Assembly (NCBI RefSeq): GCF_000379605.1
Contig: NZ_KB902613.1
Span: 118,522 to 182,521, forward strand
Reading direction: 5' to 3'
Origin: Rhizobium giardinii bv. giardinii H152
GTDB taxonomy: Bacteria; Pseudomonadota; Alphaproteobacteria; Rhizobiales; Rhizobiaceae
Length of the DNA: 64,000 bases
Part shown: positions 1 through 9,418 of the stretch, one piece after another
Numbering within the stretch: position 1 is the first letter of the stretch
How the letters are laid out: the number at the start of each line of letters is the position of its first letter
Position numbers and translations under genes: made by a program
The notes under the pieces: model-generated
The model's database searches: none
Told to the model about the DNA's origin: nothing
The model's input: the letters and a program-made list of their open reading frames with translations, nothing else

Positions 1-378
1 ATCGTGGAACTAGCCACATGCGAGGCCCTCTTCGCCCAGCCGGTCCACCCCTACACCGAAGCGCTGATCGCGTCGGCACCTGTACCGGATCCCACGCGCG
101 TTCGGCTGGAGGCGCCCGTCGCTGGCGAGGTGCCAAGCCCGATCAACCCGCCGGACGGGTGCGCATTTCATCCCCGTTGCCCACTCGCGGTCGAGCGTTG
201 TCGAATCGAAGTTCCACCCTTGGTGCCGATGACAGACGGCCGCGTCGTGGCCTGCCATGTGCGCGCCCCAGCATCAGGCCTGCAGGCGCAATCGGCTGCG
301 GAACGGGATTGTCCAACAGTTCGTCTGGCAGGGGCTAATGAGTCTATCCGAAAATCCGAAAAACCAAACATTACTTAG
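1..378 (+). CDS. Oligopeptide/dipeptide ABC transporter ATP-binding protein, C-terminal end
   Basis: The reading frame is open at the left edge, so only the last ~126 residues are present and the nucleotide-binding core lies outside the window. The visible part matches the C-terminal extension typical of OppD/OppF/DppD/DppF ATPases: an HPYTEAL motif, then a PSPINPP stretch and a Cys-containing FHPRCP...C segment ending in VACH. In the family this extension follows the ABC domain of peptide importers that energise uptake across the inner membrane. The transported substrate cannot be told from this fragment. About 430 bp separate it from the ectoine hydrolase gene, so co-transcription is uncertain. 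Confidence 0.85.
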   Translation: MVELATCEALFAQPVHPYTEALIASAPVPDPTRVRLEAPVAGEVPSPINPPDGCAFHPRCPLAVERCRIEVPPLVPMTDGRVVACHVRAPASGLQAQSAAERDCPTVRLAGANESIRKSEKPNIT

Positions 379-600
379 GCAGAAGCGTAATCGTTAGTCG
401 GAGATCCTATGGATACTCGCGAGTCTGGTCACCCTGCGATCGGGGGATACCAGACACGTTCCGATCGGTCGGCGGCGCGAGCTCAGACGAAATGGAGAGA
501 CGTGTTGGTTCTGGGCGCGCATGCAGATCTACGTTTTGGATCGAAAGATTGCTAGACATGGTGGGATTGCACGCTCCCGCGCGAGGTATCCCCTGATCAA

Positions 601-674
601 CTTCGTTCCGAAGTCTGTGAGTTGCACAATTGTGATCTACAAGTATCGCTTCAGCTTGTGAAGAACTGATACTT
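601..674. promoter_or_regulatory. Cluster of inverted repeats upstream of doeA
   Basis: The 379-807 interval has no convincing gene. Within it are three symmetric elements: CTTCG-TTC-CGAAG at 601-613, the perfect palindrome CACAATTGTG at 625-634, and AAGTATC (641-647) paired with GATACTT (668-674). They lie 130-200 bp before doeA and could be operator sites for its control, or a terminator for the upstream transporter gene; no T-run follows, which argues against the latter. Function is inference from position and symmetry. Confidence 0.35.
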
Positions 675-807
675 CGGCGCGCGGCTCGAAGTCCGTTACG
701 CGAACTGGAGCGCGGATGCATGCACTGAGACGGACCCTTTGACATAGAGGCGACGGTCGTTTTTGCTGTGAGCAGTTCGTGGCAAATTACTGAATGGGAA
801 GAGAGAG

Positions 808-1989
808 ATGTCAGAATTGCAGTTGAAATTCAGTCGGGAAGAATATGCCCAGCGCTTGGAAAAGACCCGACGAGAGATGGAACACAAAGAAGTCGACCTT
901 CTGATCGTAAGCGATCCGTCAAATATGAACTGGCTGACCGGTTACGACGGATGGTCGTTCTATGTTCATCAGGCCGTCATTGTCCCGCCTAATGGAGAGC
1001 CAATTTGGTTTGGGCGCGGTATGGACGCTAACGGTGCTAAGCACACTGCATACCTGCGTCATGAGAACATTGTTCCCTACGCCGACAACTACGTTCAGTC
1101 GACGGAACGGCATCCGATGGATTATCTCGCCAGTATTCTTGCTGACAGAGGCTTTGGCTCGCTGCGTATTGGCGTTGAAATGGACAATTATTGGTTTTCA
1201 GCAGCGGCGTTCGCATCTTTGGTGAAGCACCTCCCAAATGCAAAGTTCGTCGATTGCACGGCCCTCGTTAATTGGCAACGGGCCATCAAAAGCCCAACCG
1301 AAATTAAGTACATGCGTAGCGCTGCCCGTATTGTTGAGGCAATGCACGCGCGTATCGCCGATAAGATCGAGGTTGGAATGCGGAAGTGCGATCTTGTGGC
1401 TGAAATCTACGACGCCGCCACGCGAGGCGTGGACGGCGCCGGCGGAGATTATCCCGCCATCGTGCCGATGCTGCCCTCCGGCGCTGAGGCCAGTGCTCCG
1501 CACTTGACTTGGGATGACCGACCAATGCGGTCGGGTGAAGGAACCTTCTTTGAGATCGCGGGGTGCCACAACCGCTACCACGTGCCCCTATCGCGAACTG
1601 TTTTTCTGGGCAAGCCAACTCAGGCCTTCCTCGATGCGGAAAGCGCCACGCTGGAAGGGTTGGAAGCTGGTTTGGACGCGGCAAAGCCCGGGAACGCTTG
1701 CGAAGATATTGCCAAAGCCTATTTCGCGGTGTTGGCGCGTCACGGCATCGTCAAGGATAGCCGCACCGGATACGGCATCGGTGTGAGCTACCCGCCGGAT
1801 TGGGGTGAGCGCACAATGAGCTTGCGACCGGGAGATCGTACCGAGTTGTGTCCCGGCATGACCTTTCACTTCATGACGGGTCTCTGGCTTGAGGACATGG
1901 GATTCGAGATCACAGAGAGCATCTTGATTACTGATACCAGCGTTGAATGCCTCGCGAACGTGCCGCGAAAGCTCTTGGTGAAGGATTAA
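808..1989 (+). CDS. doeA: Ectoine hydrolase DoeA/EutD (creatinase/M24-fold)
   Basis: The 393-residue protein has the two-domain layout of creatinase/aminopeptidase P: an N-terminal creatinase-like domain (about 15-160) and a C-terminal pita-bread domain (about 170-390). The segment around residues 235-270 (DDRPMRSGEGTFFEIAG, then NRYHVPLSRTV) is characteristic of ectoine hydrolases. These open the ectoine ring to N-alpha- or N-gamma-acetyl-2,4-diaminobutyrate in the cytoplasm. The start is supported by a purine-rich ribosome site (GGAAGAGAGAG) directly upstream. doeB follows after 3 bp, as in known doeAB/eutDE operons, where the two enzymes work together. A more distant paralogue lies at 18239-19414. 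Confidence 0.88.
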   Translation: MSELQLKFSREEYAQRLEKTRREMEHKEVDLLIVSDPSNMNWLTGYDGWSFYVHQAVIVPPNGEPIWFGRGMDANGAKHTAYLRHENIVPYADNYVQSTERHPMDYLASILADRGFGSLRIGVEMDNYWFSAAAFASLVKHLPNAKFVDCTALVNWQRAIKSPTEIKYMRSAARIVEAMHARIADKIEVGMRKCDLVAEIYDAATRGVDGAGGDYPAIVPMLPSGAEASAPHLTWDDRPMRSGEGTFFEIAGCHNRYHVPLSRTVFLGKPTQAFLDAESATLEGLEAGLDAAKPGNACEDIAKAYFAVLARHGIVKDSRTGYGIGVSYPPDWGERTMSLRPGDRTELCPGMTFHFMTGLWLEDMGFEITESILITDTSVECLANVPRKLLVKD

Positions 1990-1992
1990 ACT

Positions 1993-3003
1993 ATGCCGGA
2001 TCGCACTTTAGCGCAGTCACCGATAGCGTCCACGGTTGATTTCGCCGCGGAAGGTATTCAACACGGGTTCCTACGTCTTCCGTATAGCCGTGACGATTCA
2101 GCTTGGGGCTCAGTCATGGTCCCAATCACGGTTGTCCGCTGCGGCGAAGGGCCGACAGCCCTTCTCACCGGAGGGAACCATGGCGACGAGTATGAAGGGC
2201 CGATCGCACTTTTCGATCTCGCGCGCTCGCTTAAGCTTGAAGAGGTTGGTGGCGCCGTTATCATCATCCCGGCCATGAACTATCCAGCATTCTTGGCCGG
2301 TACACGCACCTCCCCGATTGATAAGGGGAACATGAATCGTAGTTTTCCGGGCGCGCCAGACGGCACGGTCACCCAAAAGATCGCGGACTATTTCCAACGC
2401 ACGCTGTTACCGCTCGCTGACATCGTACTCGACTTCCACTCAGGCGGGAAGACCTTGGATTTCCTCCCTTTTTGCGCAGCGCATATTTTGCCTAACAAGG
2501 AACAGGAAGCACGCTCCTTTGAGCTTGTCAGAGCCTTTGGTGCCCCATACTCAATGAAGATGCTCGAGATCGATGCCGTTGGCATGTACGATACCGCGGC
2601 CGAAGAAATGGGCAAAATCTTCATCACCACCGAACTCGGTGGCGGCGGCACGGCGACAGCGAAAAGCGCGGGAATTGCCAAGGCGGGCGTTGCGAATGTG
2701 CTTAAGGCCGCGGGCATTCTGAAGGGCATGGTGAAAGGCGTTGAGACTACCTGGCTCGACATGCCGGACGGCAATTGCTTTTCTTTCGCTGAGGATGGTG
2801 GGCTTATCGAGCCAATTTATGACCTGGGCAACACGGTGAAGAAGAACGATGTCGTCGCCCACATTTACCCCGTGGGCCGCACAGGCGCGGAGCCGCTGGA
2901 GGTAAAGGCGAAGATGGACGGCATACTCACGGCTCGTCATTTCCCAGGTCTTGTCAAGCCAGGGGATTGCGTCAGCGTTGTAGCGACAATTGAGCCCGCG
3001 TAA
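1993..3003 (+). CDS. doeB: N-acetyl-diaminobutyrate deacetylase DoeB/EutE
   Basis: A 336-residue member of the succinylglutamate desuccinylase/aspartoacylase family (M14-like zinc deacylases). The zinc-site motifs are visible: GGNHGDEYEG near residue 62 (His and Glu ligands) and DFHSGG near residue 150 (third ligand His). The NMNRSFPG motif is also present. In ectoine breakdown this enzyme removes acetate from N-acetyl-L-2,4-diaminobutyrate. It is translationally close-coupled to doeA. Its product would be the substrate of the transaminase at 7357-8760, which supports a complete pathway in this region. Confidence 0.88.
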   Translation: MPDRTLAQSPIASTVDFAAEGIQHGFLRLPYSRDDSAWGSVMVPITVVRCGEGPTALLTGGNHGDEYEGPIALFDLARSLKLEEVGGAVIIIPAMNYPAFLAGTRTSPIDKGNMNRSFPGAPDGTVTQKIADYFQRTLLPLADIVLDFHSGGKTLDFLPFCAAHILPNKEQEARSFELVRAFGAPYSMKMLEIDAVGMYDTAAEEMGKIFITTELGGGGTATAKSAGIAKAGVANVLKAAGILKGMVKGVETTWLDMPDGNCFSFAEDGGLIEPIYDLGNTVKKNDVVAHIYPVGRTGAEPLEVKAKMDGILTARHFPGLVKPGDCVSVVATIEPA

Positions 3004-3179
3004 GTCGCAATCTCGGTTTAGTTAGCGAGCGGTCTAGAACTTAACGTCGCAACAGACGCTCAGCGCTCACTAACCCAATCCTGCGCCGAATAACAAAGCT
3101 CGCCCGCTACTTCCTGGGTCAAGTGCGCAATCTTCTTGCGAAGGCGAACAATGCATACCTCCTATCCGGTCTCCAGCCG

Positions 3180-3898
3180 ATGAAGAACCATGCCGATAAA
3201 GTATATCCGGTCGCAAGATCTGCTCGCGAGAACGGCTCTATCGACAAGGGAAAATACGAGAAATGGTATGAGGAGAGTGTCGCCGATCCGGAAAAGTTCT
3301 GGGGCGAGCATGGCAAGCGGATCGAATGGTTCGAGCCCTACTCTAAGGTCAAGAATACCTCTTTCGAGGGCGATGTTTCGATCAAATGGTTCGAGGACGG
3401 GCTGACCAACGTCTCCTAACAATTGCATCGACCGTCACTTGAAGACGCATGGCGACAAGACAGCGATCATCTGGGAAGGCGACAATCCTTATCTCGATAA
3501 GAAGATCACCTATAACGAACTCTATGACAGGGTTTGCTGTTTTGCCAATGTTCTGAAGAAGCATGGCGTCCAGAAGGGTGATCCGGTCACCATTTACATG
3601 CCGATGATCGCCGAGGCCGCCTATGCGATGCTGGCCTGCGCCCCGCATCGGTGCCATCCCCTCGGTCGTTTTCGGCTTCTCGCCCGATGCGCTTGCCGGT
3701 CGCATCATCGACTGCGAATCCACCTTCGTGATCACTTGCGATGAAGGGGTGCGCGGCGGCAAGTCGGTGCCGCTCAAGGAAAACACCGACAAGGCGATCG
3801 ATATTGCCGCCAAGCATCACGTCATGGTCAACAAGGTGCTGGTCGTGCGCCGCACCGGCGGCAAGGTCGGCTGGGCACCGGGGCGCGACCTCTGGTCC
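3180..3898 (+). pseudogene. acsA: Acetyl-CoA synthetase remnant (frameshifted, 3'-truncated)
   Basis: Three pieces in three frames give the N-terminal third of acetyl-CoA synthetase. 3180-3419 encodes the KVKNTSF and VSIKWFEDG region. From about 3420 the frame shifts by one inserted base (the expected Tyr-Asn-Cys codons are split by an extra A). 3423-3640 encodes [15 protein letters not shown] and VTIYMPMI. A second shift near 3640 leads to [15 protein letters not shown] and [20 protein letters not shown], where similarity stops abruptly near 3896. The intact enzyme is about 650 residues, so more than half is missing. Acetate is a product of ectoine deacetylation, so this gene may once have served that pathway; that link is inference. 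Confidence 0.85.
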
Positions 3899-4363
3899 GC
3901 GAACGGTCCGAACTCGAGAGGTACGCCTTGCCACCTCGGCTCCAATCGCCGTCGGATGAAGTTCGCTGGCAGGTCACTTTGAGGCTGGGGTCTGGAGTCG
4001 TATCGCCCCCGAGATTGAACCTCTGCTTCTCACACACTACCCAAACCCCATGTGGAGAAATCAGGGGCATATCGAAATCCGGTGGCTCGCGCGATCTTGA
4101 GTGGGCTCGGTCTGTAGCTCCTGTGCGGGAACGATCCGAGTAAAGCTCCGTTCTTTCGCCGGCCCACAATGAAATATGCCCTTATTTGCGAAGCCGGAAG
4201 CCCCCTTTCAATAACGTGACCGTTCCGGCGCGACGTGCGGGATCCTGAGTAATTCCCGAAGCCACACTCCTCGGAAAAAAAGCTCCCGCCGGACCGTTTT
4301 CGCTGGTAGCAAAAATCACCCACAGAGATTGGGCGGAGAAATAGGCCCTCCGGGTGAGGGAGG
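3899..4363. other. Intergenic stretch between two pseudogenes, nothing recognised
   Basis: 465 bp between the truncated acetyl-CoA synthetase and the decayed glutamate dehydrogenase. The abrupt loss of acs similarity near 3896 marks a deletion or insertion junction. Short open frames exist on both strands but none has a recognisable motif or a good ribosome site. No transposase fragment or terminal repeats were seen. Confidence 0.5.
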
Positions 4364-5771
4364 TCATATCCCAATGGCTTCATAGGCATCGGCGATCTGT
4401 CGAATCGACGCAACATAGGCGGCGGTTCGGTAGTCGCCGAGTTCCGGTTGCTGGTCGATGAGGTCAGCGATGCGACCCCAGGTGCTGCGCATGACGTCTT
4501 CCAGACCGGAACGGACCAGATCGATTTCAGCGCCGCCTTCGAGGAACTCATCGCGGATATCTGCGGGGAACTCCTTGCCGGTCATGCGCTCCAGCGCAGC
4601 GGCAATCGCCTGATTGCGCCGCTCGCGCCGGCGCCGCTCCATCAGGCCGAAGGGAATGTGCGTCAGGTTCTTCACCCACTCGAAGTAGCTGACGACCACG
4701 CCGCCGGCATTGACGTAGAGGTCGGGAAGGACGGTGACCCCACGGGCGCGGAGGATTTTGTCCGCCTCGAAGCTCACCGGGCCATTGGGAGCTTCGACGA
4801 CAAGACGGGCCTTGATACGGTCTGCATTCTCCGCATGGATGGCATTTTCCAACGCCCGCTGGAATGAGTACGTCGCACGGCTCTTCGATGCCCGTCATAT
4901 CACCAGAAAACGACGTGGCACCTTCAAATTTAAGGATGCTGCCCGTTCATATCTGATGCTGCTTCAGCGCTTCAGTTGCCAGACCGTCGGCATTGGCGAC
5001 ATAGCCGTCCCGTTCAGCGACGATGGTCACCCGGGCGCCGTCCTCTTCGGCGAGGAACTTTGCCGCATGGTAGCCGACGTTGCCGAAACCCTGGACAATC
5101 ACCGCAGCGCCCTTCAGATCACGCTTGCCGTTCAACCGCGAGGTTCGCGGATCGCGAAGATAGCTTTGGACTGCGAATTGGACACCCCTGCCTGTTGCTT
5201 CGGTACGACCGGCAATGCCGCCCTTTGACAGCGTGGCGCGGCGAAACTCGTCCATCATCCAGGCCATTTCCCGTTCCCCCGTACCGATGTCGGGAGCGGG
5301 AACGTTAAAGGCGGGGCCGATCAGGCCACGTTTATTGAGCTCCTGGGTGAAGCGGCGGGTGATCCGTTCAAGCTCCTGCGGCGTCCATTCGCGCGTGTCG
5401 ATCTTGAGCGCGCCTTTCGAGCTGCCGAACGCACATCGACCAGCGAACATTTGAGCGTCATCACTGAGCGTCATCAGCGCTGCCAGCGCCTCCACCTCTT
5501 CGGCGTCGGCATTCGACGCATAGCGAATGCCGCCCTTTACCGGCTCGCAATGCTCGCTGTGCACCGACCGCCAGCCGATGAAACTGTACATGCGGCCGCG
5601 CAGGCGAACGCCGAACCGTACGGTGTAGGTCGAGTTGCACAGCATGATCCGCTCAGACAGCCCTTCCGGCAGATCGAGGAACGTCATGGCGTGGCGGAAG
5701 TTTTGGTCAACGCTATCCAGGAAGCCCGCGGAGCTCGTCTGGCCGGGGTGTAACTCGCGTTGGGGTAGCAT
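4364..5771 (-). pseudogene. gdhA: Glutamate dehydrogenase, broken by a stop codon and a frameshift
   Basis: The conceptual protein (about 465 residues) is a Glu/Leu/Phe/Val dehydrogenase: PVKGGIRYA substrate-binding region, CAFGSSKGAL (catalytic-Lys region; the family usually has P-x-GGxKG here), FNVPAPDIGTGEREMAWM, and the NAD-binding VQGFGNVG motif. Translation from 5771 hits an in-frame TGA near 4947 (after EALKQHQI), while the same frame continues to read GATSFSGDM and [10 protein letters not shown]. One extra G near 4860 then shifts the frame, and the rest ([32 protein letters not shown]) is intact to 4364. Two independent lesions with otherwise good sequence suggest recent loss. Confidence 0.88.
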
Positions 5772-5802
5772 TCACTGGAGGTTCTCCTTGGTCGGGCCGC
5801 TT

Positions 5803-7212
5803 TCACGCTCGATTGATGCAGACGACCTTCGGCTGGGTCATCTCTTCATAGGCGAAGTGCACGCCCTCCCTGCCCATGCTGCCATATTTGGAGCCGCCGA
5901 ACGGCATGGCGTCGAAGCGATAGTCCGAAGAGTCGTTGATCATCACCCCGCCGGCCTCGATCCTGCTTGCGGCTTCAAGTGCGAAATTGAGGTTGCTGGT
6001 GAAGATGCCGGCGTGCAGGCTGTATTCGGGTTCATTGGCCAGCTCGACCGCTTCATCGAGCGTCTCAAACGGTGCAAGCATGACCACAGGCGCGAACACT
6101 TCCTCGTGCCACAGGCGGCAGGTGACCGGCGTGCCTTCCAGCACCGTCGGGTGATAGAGCGACCCCTCGCGTTTGTGCCCGCAGAGCAATTTGGCGCCGG
6201 CGGTAATGGCGTCGTTGACCGCAGCCTCGGTGCGTTCGGCGACCTCCTTCGAGATCATCGGGCCGACATCTGTGTCTTCTCGCAGTGGATCGCCCGCCCT
6301 GAGCTTCTTCGTCACGGCCACGAACGCGTCGCGAAAGCGCTCATAAAGCTCGGCCTGCACCAGAACGCGTTGCGCGCCGATGCAGTTTTGGCCGGCCGCC
6401 CAGAAGGCGCCGGACACGCATCCTTCAACTGCCTTGTCGAATTCGCAGTCGTTCATGACGATGACCGGCGCATTGCCGCCGAGCTCCATCGCGAGTTTCT
6501 TGAGGCCAGCTTTACGGCTGATCGCTTCCCCGGTAGCGAAGCCACCGGTAAACGACACCATGCGCACGTCCCGCGCAGAGATCAGAGCTGTGACGATTTC
6601 GCGATCGCCGTGAACCACGGTAATGATCTCCGGCGGCAAGCCAGCTTCGTTCAGCACATCGACAAGATTGATCGAGGAAAACGGCGTCAGGTTCGATGGC
6701 TTCAGCAGCACCGCGTTGCCGCCGGCGATTGCAGGACCAAGCTTATGGGCAACCAGGTTTAGCGGATCGTTGTAGGGGGTAATGGCCGTGATGATGCCGA
6801 GCGGCTCTCGCGTGAACCAGCCCTGGCGCTGTTCTGATCCAACGTAAGCGTCAAACGGCACGATCTCGCCGGCGTTGCGCTTTGCCTCTTCGGCGGACAG
6901 CTTCAAGGTATTGACGCAGCGAAGCACTTCCTTGCGCGCCTGAACGATCGTCTTTCCGGCTTCACGCACGATGGTTTCGGCAAACGCTGCGCGGCGGCGC
7001 TCGATGATCTGGGCAGCCCCTTCGAGGATACTCGCGCGCTTATGCCTTGGCAGCTTGCTGGAGAGCTCGGCGCCGCGACGGGCACGGGCGAGGAGTTCGC
7101 CAATTTCGCTTGCATCCGTGGCGTCAACCGTTCCCAGGACAGACCCATCATAGGGGCTATGGACGGTGATCGGCGCCAAGCTGGTCGTGATATGAAGTTT
7201 GGCAGCGGTCAT
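5803..7212 (-). CDS. doeC: NAD(P)-dependent aldehyde dehydrogenase, probable DoeC
   Basis: A 469-residue aldehyde dehydrogenase of the succinate-semialdehyde dehydrogenase-like class. Visible are [11 protein letters not shown] with the general-base Glu, [10 protein letters not shown] with the catalytic Cys, and the C-terminal [15 protein letters not shown] loop. The start chosen (MTAAKLH) has a strong AAGGAGGAAG ribosome site; a longer frame upstream lacks one. In ectoine catabolism DoeC oxidises aspartate-semialdehyde to aspartate. Placement just after the transaminase gene (gap of 144 bp, same strand) supports that role. Succinate-semialdehyde or another aldehyde remains a possible substrate. 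Confidence 0.8.
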   Translation of the reverse strand: MTAAKLHITTSLAPITVHSPYDGSVLGTVDATDASEIGELLARARRGAELSSKLPRHKRASILEGAAQIIERRRAAFAETIVREAGKTIVQARKEVLRCVNTLKLSAEEAKRNAGEIVPFDAYVGSEQRQGWFTREPLGIITAITPYNDPLNLVAHKLGPAIAGGNAVLLKPSNLTPFSSINLVDVLNEAGLPPEIITVVHGDREIVTALISARDVRMVSFTGGFATGEAISRKAGLKKLAMELGGNAPVIVMNDCEFDKAVEGCVSGAFWAAGQNCIGAQRVLVQAELYERFRDAFVAVTKKLRAGDPLREDTDVGPMISKEVAERTEAAVNDAITAGAKLLCGHKREGSLYHPTVLEGTPVTCRLWHEEVFAPVVMLAPFETLDEAVELANEPEYSLHAGIFTSNLNFALEAASRIEAGGVMINDSSDYRFDAMPFGGSKYGSMGREGVHFAYEEMTQPKVVCINRA

Positions 7213-7356
7213 AGGCCGGCTTCCTCCTTGCGTGATGATGCGCCATCTGCGCGACGGCTGAGTTTTTCGGTCAGGGCAAGGTGAGTGAGACCCCTGCCCT
7301 GTTCTCAATTCGATGGATGCGATTAGTTGCGGTCGGAACCTGCCGACCGCCTTCCG

Positions 7357-8760
7357 TCAGATCTTCTGACCGTCGCGAACGAGGTCGTCCATCACCGAGC
7401 GCACGGCCTTTTCGGCAATGGAGACAATCTCGTCGACTTCCACCTTGGTGGTGACAAGCGGCGGTGCAAAGCCCAGGATGTCGCCATGCGGCATCGCGCG
7501 GGCGATGAGGCCACGGTCTCGGGCGGCCTTCGAGACGCGGGCGCCGACCTTCAGCGACGGATCGAAGCGCTTCTTGTTCTCGCGGTCGCCGACAAACTCA
7601 ATGGCGCCCATGAGGCCGACCCCGCGCACTTCACCGACAATCGGAAGTTGGGCGAATTTTTCTTTGAGCTGCGCCTGGAAGTAGGCGCCGACCTCGCGCG
7701 CATTGCCTGGTAGGTTCTCCTTTTCGATGATGTCGAGTACGGCGTTCGCCGCAGCCGCACCAATCGGGTGGCCGGAATATGTGTAGCCATGAGAGAAGGC
7801 ACCGACGCGATCTGCGCCGTCTTCCAACACCTTGTAGACCTTTTCGCCGACAATCGACGCCGACAGGGGGAAGTAGGCTGAGGTCAGCCCCTTGGCGACG
7901 GTAATAAGGTCGGGTTCGATACCATAATGCTGCGAGCCAAACATCGAGCCCGTGCGGCCGAAGCCAGTAATGACTTCATCGGCAATCAACAACACGTCAT
8001 GTTTTTTTAGAACGTTTTGGATCGCTTCCCAGTAGCCTTCCGGCGGCGGCGTGATGCCTCCGGTTCCTAGAACCGGTTCTGCGATGAAGGCGCCGACGTT
8101 CTCGGGGCCGAGCGTCTCGATCATCTCGTCAAGCTCGGCTGCGCGGCGGGCGGAGAATTCCCGTTCCGTCTCGCCCGGGTTCGCGCCCCAATAGTGATGT
8201 GGCACACCGGTGTGGTCGATCTGCGGCAGCGGCAAATCCATGTGATCGTGATAGAAGCTCATGCCGGTCATCGAGCCCGACACGACACTGCAACCATGGT
8301 AACCGCGCTCGCGCGAGATGATTTTCTTCTTGGTCGGCTTGCCGCGCAGGTTATTATAGTACCAGACAAGCTTAGCCTGGGTCTCGTTGGCGTCCGAGCC
8401 AGACGTGCCATAGAACACCTTGCTCATCTTGCCGGGCGCCATTGTTACCAAGCGGTCCGACAGGATGGCCAATTCGTCCGTCGTGTGCGCCGCATACGAG
8501 TGATAATAAGCGAGACGATAGGCCTGACGTGAGATCGCCTCGGCAACTTCCGTGCGGCCATAGCCGACGTTGACGCAGTAAAGACCGGCAAAACCGTCGA
8601 TCAACTGGTTGCCGTGCGCATCCTGTATGCGAATTCCTTTTCCGGTTTCAACAATTGTCGGTTCGCCCAGTTTCCCACTTGCGAAGTCTTTCAGCTGCGT
8701 GAACGGATGAAGTACGGTGTTGCGATCCTTCTCGGAAATGTCCTTGATGTTGATGGTCAT
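7357..8760 (-). CDS. doeD: Class III aminotransferase, probable diaminobutyrate transaminase DoeD
   Basis: A 467-residue PLP-dependent omega-transaminase. It has GTSGSDANETQAKLVWYYNN (cofactor phosphate-binding region), LLIADEVITGFGRTG (PLP-binding Asp) and TVAKGLTSAYFPLSAS with the Schiff-base Lys. Known DoeD proteins convert 2,4-diaminobutyrate to aspartate-semialdehyde. Its position between the aldehyde dehydrogenase and a divergent AsnC-type regulator reproduces the doeX-doeC-doeD arrangement. A GAAAGGG ribosome site precedes the ATG. Other omega-transaminases for GABA or putrescine look similar, so the substrate rests on context. Confidence 0.82.
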   Translation of the reverse strand: MTINIKDISEKDRNTVLHPFTQLKDFASGKLGEPTIVETGKGIRIQDAHGNQLIDGFAGLYCVNVGYGRTEVAEAISRQAYRLAYYHSYAAHTTDELAILSDRLVTMAPGKMSKVFYGTSGSDANETQAKLVWYYNNLRGKPTKKKIISRERGYHGCSVVSGSMTGMSFYHDHMDLPLPQIDHTGVPHHYWGANPGETEREFSARRAAELDEMIETLGPENVGAFIAEPVLGTGGITPPPEGYWEAIQNVLKKHDVLLIADEVITGFGRTGSMFGSQHYGIEPDLITVAKGLTSAYFPLSASIVGEKVYKVLEDGADRVGAFSHGYTYSGHPIGAAAANAVLDIIEKENLPGNAREVGAYFQAQLKEKFAQLPIVGEVRGVGLMGAIEFVGDRENKKRFDPSLKVGARVSKAARDRGLIARAMPHGDILGFAPPLVTTKVEVDEIVSIAEKAVRSVMDDLVRDGQKI

Positions 8761-8938
8761 GTTTTTGCCCTTTCGGTAGCGGCTTCAAGATCGATTTGGT
8801 GCTCTAAAGCCGACGCCACCCGCTCCACTGTGTGATGACGACATCATGTGACAGAAACTAAAGACATTGGCGGCAAAATCCTCTAGTTTCACGCAGAAAT
8901 TCGTCAATATTCGATGCCTATTGCAGGAATTCGTCCCT
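8761..8938. promoter_or_regulatory. Divergent doeD/doeX promoter region
   Basis: 178 bp separating oppositely oriented doeD and the AsnC-type regulator. AATTCGTC occurs twice, at 8898-8905 and 8928-8935, exactly 30 bp apart (about three helical turns). This spacing suits a multimeric Lrp/AsnC protein binding one face of the DNA. Auto-regulation and control of doeD from here are inferred. Confidence 0.4.
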
Positions 8939-9406
8939 ATGGAACTAGACCGCGCAGATATTACCCTCTTGAATGCAGTCCAGAAGAATAATCGACTGAC
9001 ATCAGAAGAACTTGCCGCTCGAACGAACCTTTCGCCGACCGCCTGTCAGCGCCGCCTCAAACGTCTGCGCGCTGAAGGTGTCATCGAAGCAGACGTTTCG
9101 ATAGTATCGCCTAAGGCTGTGGGCAGGCAGGTTACGGTGGTTGTGTTGGTTTCACTTGAGCGCGAGCGAGCCGACATCATTGACCGTTTCAAATCCGCAA
9201 TCAGAAACACTCCGGAGGTGATGATCGGATATTATGTCACAGGCGATGCGGATTTCCTTCTTGTTGTAACCGCCAGGGACATGGAAAATTACGAGCAGTT
9301 CACGCGCCGTTTCTTCTATGAGAACAATGACATCAAAGGTTTCAAAACAATGGTCGTCATGGACGGCGTAAAAAGAAGCTTCGCATTTCCTATCGATGAA
9401 AATTAG
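8939..9406 (+). CDS. doeX: Lrp/AsnC-family regulator, probable DoeX
   Basis: 155 residues in the usual Lrp/AsnC layout: N-terminal helix-turn-helix (about 5-60, with LTSEELAARTNLSPTACQRRLKRLRAEGVI) and a C-terminal RAM ligand-binding domain (about 70-150, GYYVTGDADFLL). The first in-frame start at 8867 is a TTG that would add 24 residues without family similarity, so the ATG at 8939 is preferred. It is divergent from doeD. In ectoine utilisers the AsnC-like regulator responds to pathway intermediates such as acetyl-diaminobutyrate. It ends 12 bp from the convergent ETF-QO gene. Confidence 0.8.
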   Translation: MELDRADITLLNAVQKNNRLTSEELAARTNLSPTACQRRLKRLRAEGVIEADVSIVSPKAVGRQVTVVVLVSLERERADIIDRFKSAIRNTPEVMIGYYVTGDADFLLVVTARDMENYEQFTRRFFYENNDIKGFKTMVVMDGVKRSFAFPIDEN

Positions 9407-9418
9407 AACGCTTACTTA

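Noticed and set aside
3899..4363. Possible insertion sequence at the acs truncation point
   Set aside because: No transposase-like frame, terminal inverted repeats or target duplication was seen.
5635..6762. Long open frame (375 codons) on the + strand opposite the aldehyde dehydrogenase and glutamate dehydrogenase remnants
   Set aside because: It is antisense to well-supported sequence, has no family motif and reflects the high GC content.
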